Part shown: positions 60,124 to 64,000 of the stretch, in pieces
Layout: each line of letters begins with the position of its first letter
Numbering within the stretch: position 1 is the first letter of the stretch
DNA from: Rhodococcus sp. ARC_M5
Lineage (GTDB): Bacteria; Actinomycetota; Actinomycetes; Mycobacteriales; Mycobacteriaceae
Reading direction: 5' to 3'
Length of the DNA: 64,000 nt
Assembly: GCF_022810405.1 (NCBI RefSeq)
Contig: NZ_JALGQE010000015.1
Location: forward strand, 34,133-98,132
Made by a program: the position numbers and the translations under genes
The notes under the pieces: generated by a model
Databases searched by the model: none
Told to the model about the DNA's origin: nothing
The model's input: the letters and a program-made list of their open reading frames with translations, nothing else

Positions 60124-62018
60124 AGGAACGGCTCCTCGTCGACGTCGTCGATGGTGGCGGTGGCGTGTACTCGATCGGGGACGTGGATCTGCTCCTTGTC
60201 GGGGATGCCGTACATCGCGAACGAGGCATCGATCGCGTCGGCGTTGGGGCCGTCGGACCAATACATCTTTTTCACCAACACCGGTCGATTGCCCGAGATC
60301 TGCACCAGTGCCCGGGTTTTCGGGATCGCTGCGAGGTCGTCGACGGTAAGGATCGGCTCCTTGGACCAGGACTGCGACTTCGATGACGACCCACTGTCGA
60401 ACACCCCGCCGCTGCGGGAGGCCGACCAGCGTTCGACGTCGTGATCACCGACGAGCGCCGACAGCTCGGAGAGAGTGTTCTTGTCCTTCACACCGCCGCC
60501 GTACCAGAGGAAGTTCGCGGCATCGAGGAGCTGCTTGACCCCGTCCTGCCCCCACACCTTCTGGGCCTGAGAGAGGTTCTGCACGATCGTCATCACGCAG
60601 ATCCCTTGCGATCCGAGGTGGGAGTACCAGGCGGGGAGCTCGGGGAGTCGGCAGACGTTCGCGGCCTCGTCGAGGACGCCGAGCATCGGCACGGGAAGTC
60701 GCCCGCGCGGGCTGCGGCGAGCGACGCGCTGGGCGGCGTCGATGATCGATCCGATCAGCGCAGTGGTCAGCGCCGACGACGAGTCGGGGCCTTCTTTCGA
60801 CAACGCATACAGCGTGTCGTTACTGGTGACGAAGTCCTCGACGACGAACTCGCGCATCGAGTGCGGGTACCGCACCGATCCACCGATCTTGGTGTCCGGT
60901 GCGCCCTCGAGGGAGATGTCGCGGCGGTTCGGTGGGAGAACCGAAATCGCGTAGGCCTGCTCCTCGAGCAGGCCGATGAATCGACGGGCCATGTCGTACA
61001 GGCCGTCTCGCTGGCGCGGGTTGAGTTCGCTGGTCGACTTGAGCCGGTTGGCGATGATGTGGTGGCCGTGGACCGCGAGTAGACGCTGGGGAAGTTCGTT
61101 CGCCTCGTCGGAGAGCCAGCCGTAGACGTGCAGCAGATCTCCGTCCGCACACGCCGCTGCGAGCATCATCTGCGCCAATAGCTCTTGCGCTCCGCCGTCG
61201 AAGTAGGCATCGACGCGGGCCGAATCGTCCTTCGATGCGGCAGCGAAGTAGGAGGCCAGTTTGCGGGCGTCCATGATCGTCTCGATCGCGCGCAGCGGGT
61301 TCCACCAGAATCTGTCGTCGCCGGTGCGGGGGCCTTCGGCGATCCCCTGTAGGTCGTACCGCCACACCGCGCCGAGCAACTCGCGGACAAGGCGGGTGAA
61401 GTCGTGCCCGTCACGCTTGTTCGAGGTGAACAATGCCGCGCCCGGTGCGGTGCACAGGGCGTCGATCGCCAGCGCCGCGGTCTTACCCATGCGAGGCCCG
61501 GCGAGGGCGAAGAGCATGTCCTCCCACGACATGTACACCCTCTGGTTGCCTTGGACGGTGCGGCCGACGATGACCCCGATGTCGGCGTCGTCCAGCGTGT
61601 CTCGGCCGGCGAGGTCCGGTCGCAGTTTCTTCGCTCGTTCGAGTGCCTGCTTGCCGGTCACTCCACTGAGCTTCGATGCGGGACCCATCAGTCGGGCCTT
61701 GGCGTCGACATCGTCTTTCTTGTCACTTCCGGCCGCGCGTGCCGCTGCGGCGACCCCGGTGAGACCGGAGGCGATGATCACCGTGATCACGAAGATCACC
61801 GTCGAGACGGTCGGCCAGGTGAGCTGTCCGCCGGCTACGGAGAACAGGGCAACGAACGGATTGCCGGGGATCTGCTGGCCGGTGTCGGTGAACGCGTTCC
61901 CGAGCCACAGCGACCCGTAAGCCAGGGCGATGAGCGCGATCGCGAGCAGGACTGCGATGAGAGGCAGCATCGACGAGGACGCGCCGGCACCCTGCGAGGT
62001 CGCCTTCTTCGTCACCAT
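60120..62018 (-). CDS. traD: Conjugative coupling protein (TraD/TraG/VirD4-like)
   Basis: 632 aa. Two N-terminal membrane helices (about 17-40 and 68-93) anchor a cytoplasmic ATPase. Walker A GPRMGKTAA (about 176) and Walker B-type LGVLDEAANVC (about 448) are present. It brings the relaxase-DNA complex to the transfer channel and pumps DNA. The ATG lies within the last codons of the upstream gene. No VirB4 or other channel gene is in the window. Confidence 0.9.
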   Translation of the reverse strand: MVTKKATSQGAGASSSMLPLIAVLLAIALIALAYGSLWLGNAFTDTGQQIPGNPFVALFSVAGGQLTWPTVSTVIFVITVIIASGLTGVAAAARAAGSDKKDDVDAKARLMGPASKLSGVTGKQALERAKKLRPDLAGRDTLDDADIGVIVGRTVQGNQRVYMSWEDMLFALAGPRMGKTAALAIDALCTAPGAALFTSNKRDGHDFTRLVRELLGAVWRYDLQGIAEGPRTGDDRFWWNPLRAIETIMDARKLASYFAAASKDDSARVDAYFDGGAQELLAQMMLAAACADGDLLHVYGWLSDEANELPQRLLAVHGHHIIANRLKSTSELNPRQRDGLYDMARRFIGLLEEQAYAISVLPPNRRDISLEGAPDTKIGGSVRYPHSMREFVVEDFVTSNDTLYALSKEGPDSSSALTTALIGSIIDAAQRVARRSPRGRLPVPMLGVLDEAANVCRLPELPAWYSHLGSQGICVMTIVQNLSQAQKVWGQDGVKQLLDAANFLWYGGGVKDKNTLSELSALVGDHDVERWSASRSGGVFDSGSSSKSQSWSKEPILTVDDLAAIPKTRALVQISGNRPVLVKKMYWSDGPNADAIDASFAMYGIPDKEQIHVPDRVHATATIDDVDEEPFL

Positions 62019-62674
62019 GCGTCCACACCTGTTTCGACGGCTGTGTCGACGCCACGGTCGATTTCGATGACGCGGGCGACCCGGTCGGTGATGTCGATGA
62101 CCGAGTCCGACGAACGCTCCTGGCGCGGTGTGTCGAGCATCAGATCGGCCAGACGTAGCGGTTCGACGGCGGCGGAGGTGGAGGACACGTCGAGGGTGTG
62201 TTCGGCGATGTCGTCGAAGTCGAGGCCATCGAGCTCGGCAGGCAACTCCAGGACGTCCAGCGACAGACCCGGCCGGAGCGCCGCATCGTCGATACCGTTG
62301 TCGACCAACCGCTCCCGCCACGCATCCTCGTGCACCGCAGTGCGATCGACGGTGGCGTCCGCCCACTCCTGCTGAACGGGATCGGTGAAGGTCTGCGCGG
62401 TGATCAGCTCGTGCGCTACACCGGCCGCAGCGAGATATGCCGCCGCCCGCACCAACGACACGTCGGAATCGAGCAGCCCGAATGCTCGACTGTCACTGCG
62501 CGGCTCGTAGGAGTGCGACCGACTACGGATCTCCTCGCGGCGGACGTGCGCGCGATCGGCCAGGCTGCGGCGGCGGGCGGCAGCCAGAGTGGCGCGGCGA
62601 CCGCGTTCGTAGGCGGCGGCAGCGATCTGCGAGCGGCGCTGCAGCTCCGCGATCGAGACAGAGCGTGTGGTCAT
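62012..62674 (-). CDS. Unknown protein of the transfer operon
   Basis: 220 aa. Basic N-terminal helices (IAELQRRSQIAAAAYERGRR) followed by an acidic C-terminal half. It overlaps the traD start by 7 nt, so a role in transfer is likely. No family recognised. Confidence 0.6.
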   Translation of the reverse strand: MTTRSVSIAELQRRSQIAAAAYERGRRATLAAARRRSLADRAHVRREEIRSRSHSYEPRSDSRAFGLLDSDVSLVRAAAYLAAAGVAHELITAQTFTDPVQQEWADATVDRTAVHEDAWRERLVDNGIDDAALRPGLSLDVLELPAELDGLDFDDIAEHTLDVSSTSAAVEPLRLADLMLDTPRQERSSDSVIDITDRVARVIEIDRGVDTAVETGVDAW

Positions 62675-62836
62675 CGACGTTCACCACCGTCGGTGGTGAA
62701 CGAGATGTGATGAGTGCTCGGCGGGAGCGAGTGAGGAATCGACATGGAGGGCCTTCACTGGGAGCGTCGGCCAGCCCACAGCCAGAAGACACCGACACCC
62801 GAAAACGGTGTGGTGCAGCGCTGTTGCTGGATGGAC

Positions 62837-62867
62837 GCTCGACCGTGACCCTCATCGACGGTCGAAC
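62837..62867. promoter_or_regulatory. 31-bp shared promoter element, copy 2
   Basis: GCTCGACC and GGTCGAAC flank GTGACCCTCATCGAC, as at 38646-38676. Lies 163 bp before the transfer operon start at 62674. The gap 62675-62932 holds nothing else clear. Confidence 0.6.
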
Positions 62868-62932
62868 GTGCTCACCATAACGCATGGCGCGGGTCTGTCG
62901 CAGCCTTCGGCGCTCGAATGACTCAGGGAGTG

Positions 62933-63409
62933 TCAGTAGACTTCGCGCATCTCGGTGAGGTGTCGTTTGAGCGTTTCGAGCTTCATGACGTCGGTCTGCA
63001 GCTTGGCGAACGCCCCGTGCAGAGTCTTCGTGTTTTCGCGGTCGTACGAGTGGAAAAGCGATGCGCCGCGAAGGTCGTCCCCGAGTGGGCCGTCCAGATC
63101 TTGCTGGGCCTCGTTGACGTCGAAACGGATCGCTTCGACCTCGGTCTCGATGGTGCGCACCCTTCGGTCGACGATTGCGAGCTGGTCGGTGTAGAGCTTG
63201 AGAAGCATTTGCTCGACCTGCGTCCAGCTCGGAGCATGAGCAACGTGCATGTAGATGTGTCCGCGCCGGGATCTCACCACTCCGTCGACCAGTGCGCGCG
63301 CAGCAACGAGTTCCTGCAAAACCTGCACCCGGACGCCGCACTCTTTCGCAGCGGACGACAAGGTGACGTACTCCGGGTTCTCGCGTGGGTCGACTTCATC
63401 GCTCGGCAT
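62933..63409 (-). CDS. Coiled-coil protein with HTH-like N-terminus
   Basis: 158 aa from the ATG at 63409. VTLSSAAKECGVRVQVLQEL looks like a DNA-binding helix pair; residues about 65-150 are a long coiled coil (LAIVDRRVRTIETEVEAIRF, FAKLQTDVMKLETLKRHLTE). HTH plus coiled coil is seen in small plasmid segregation and relaxosome proteins. Identity unknown. Confidence 0.6.
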   Translation of the reverse strand: MPSDEVDPRENPEYVTLSSAAKECGVRVQVLQELVAARALVDGVVRSRRGHIYMHVAHAPSWTQVEQMLLKLYTDQLAIVDRRVRTIETEVEAIRFDVNEAQQDLDGPLGDDLRGASLFHSYDRENTKTLHGAFAKLQTDVMKLETLKRHLTEMREVY

Positions 63410-63470
63410 GGGCAAGAGCGTACGCAGTGGCCCAGACGAATTCAGATTTCGCGTATGTGCGTGAGCTTCT

Positions 63471-63544
63471 GCGTGAATGTATTCAAGATTATCGGCCCTA
63501 TTTATGCTATAATAAATAGATTGAGATAGTAATTCTAAAGCGTT
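63471..63544. repeat. AT-rich dispersed repeat, copy B
   Basis: Matches 35923-36020. Contains an extended -10, TGCTATAAT (63505-63513), rare in such GC-rich DNA. The word TTCTAAAGCGTT recurs at 63533-63544 and 63622-63633. Confidence 0.5.
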
Positions 63545-63595
63545 TTCGACTTTGCATTTACCGCTCAAAATAAATTAGGAGGATTTCATTGAATA

Positions 63596-63712
63596 ATGAC
63601 TCGAGAGAAAAAGAGTAAGAGTTCTAAAGCGTTGACAGCGCTGTATAAAATCAGCATTTTAGTATGCAGTGCTGTGAATGCAATTGCGAACTTAGTCGAA
63701 TACTTCGGCTAA
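63596..63712 (+). CDS. 38-residue Lys-rich hydrophobic peptide
   Basis: A Lys-rich head (MTREKKSKSSK) is followed by a hydrophobic or amphipathic helix (ALTALYKISILVCSAVNAIA) and NLVEYFG. AGGAGG lies 13 nt before the ATG (6 nt before an overlapping TTG that opens only nine codons). The gene is in a 240-bp stretch with roughly one third GC, far from the plasmid average. Small toxin, bacteriocin or pore-type peptide are possible; none is shown. Confidence 0.55.
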   Translation: MTREKKSKSSKALTALYKISILVCSAVNAIANLVEYFG

Positions 63713-63766
63713 CCGGAGCGCTCCTGAAGGCTGCCCGTCTGGGCTGGGTGTCGCCCGGGAGAGGGA

Positions 63767-63803
63767 TGCGACCCAACCTGGCGCACGTGCCGGTTGGGTC
63801 GCA
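63767..63803. terminator. Hairpin after the peptide gene
   Basis: TGCGACCCAACC (63767-63778) pairs perfectly with GGTTGGGTCGCA (63792-63803), 13-nt loop. No T-tract; could be a terminator or part of an origin or oriT. The rest of 63713-64000 shows no convincing gene. Confidence 0.5.
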
Positions 63804-64000
63804 ACTTCGGTAAGAACCGCTCTACACGTATGGCCATAATCCGAGACAGAGGGACCAGGTGAACGAAACGCTCGGGTAAGTCCCGTGGGGTGGTGGACAT
63901 TCGGTGAGGCGGCGTAGCCGCAGCTCGGGCGTGTCGTACCCGTGTTGTGGGTGGGCCATCGCGTAGTGATGAACGAGTTACCTCTCACAGTGACTCGACC

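Noticed and set aside
63692..63988. 98-codon minus-strand frame at the right end
   Set aside because: Spans a perfect hairpin, lacks a ribosome site and reads as random basic sequence.

Overview
The window is high-GC actinobacterial DNA. The Lsr2 protein, LGFP repeats, MmpL-type transporter, DUF6924 and DUF5593 proteins and leaderless genes all point to the Mycobacteriales, and most likely to a large Rhodococcus or Gordonia plasmid. It carries a MobF relaxase, a TraD/TraG coupling protein, a ParB protein, a lone DnaB N-terminal domain and a 2.3-kilo-residue methylase-helicase. No ParA, replication initiator or type IV secretion channel is present, so only part of the replicon is seen.

Layout. 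1-10.7 kb is a metal and sulfur stress island: a SHOCT protein, a degenerate copper chaperone, a CopB-type ATPase, a DUF305 lipoprotein and a DUF6153-like protein, then a persulfide block (CstB-like enzyme, CstR-like repressor, TauE exporter, DUF302, YgaP-like protein, MMPL transporter, small Cys protein). Near-palindromic TACCCC/GGGGTA operators sit at its promoters. 10.9-24.7 kb is an accessory region: a resolvase, a DUF2637 protein, two DUF6924 paralogues flanking Lsr2 and HicAB, a secreted NucA/NucB nuclease, a DUF5593 protein, an ImuA' gene behind a LexA box, and a frameshifted LGFP-matrixin protease gene. 24.8-30.7 kb is a Tn554-like unit of three overlapping tyrosine recombinase genes plus a DUF6262 gene.

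30.7-64 kb is the plasmid backbone: regulators, ParB, DUF2971, small proteins, the DnaB-N protein, an HNH endonuclease cluster, the 2054-aa relaxase, a HEPN/zinc-ribbon protein, the DarB-like methylase-helicase, a DUF4913 protein, the coupling protein and an AT-rich end with a 38-codon peptide gene.

The most interesting structure is in the backbone. Six copies of an 18-bp palindrome (CGTCAAGATATCTTGACG and variants) are spread over 22 kb; two in tandem form the -35 and -10 of a leaderless promoter, and one forms the core of a 42-bp perfect palindrome. A second operator family (TTACAGCGnnnCGCTGTAA) lies on three leaderless promoters of identical geometry. Several backbone proteins start with peptides matching the sliding-clamp-binding consensus (QLDLF twice, QLALF, QIDIF), and a 204-aa gene is nested out of frame inside the start of the methylase-helicase gene.
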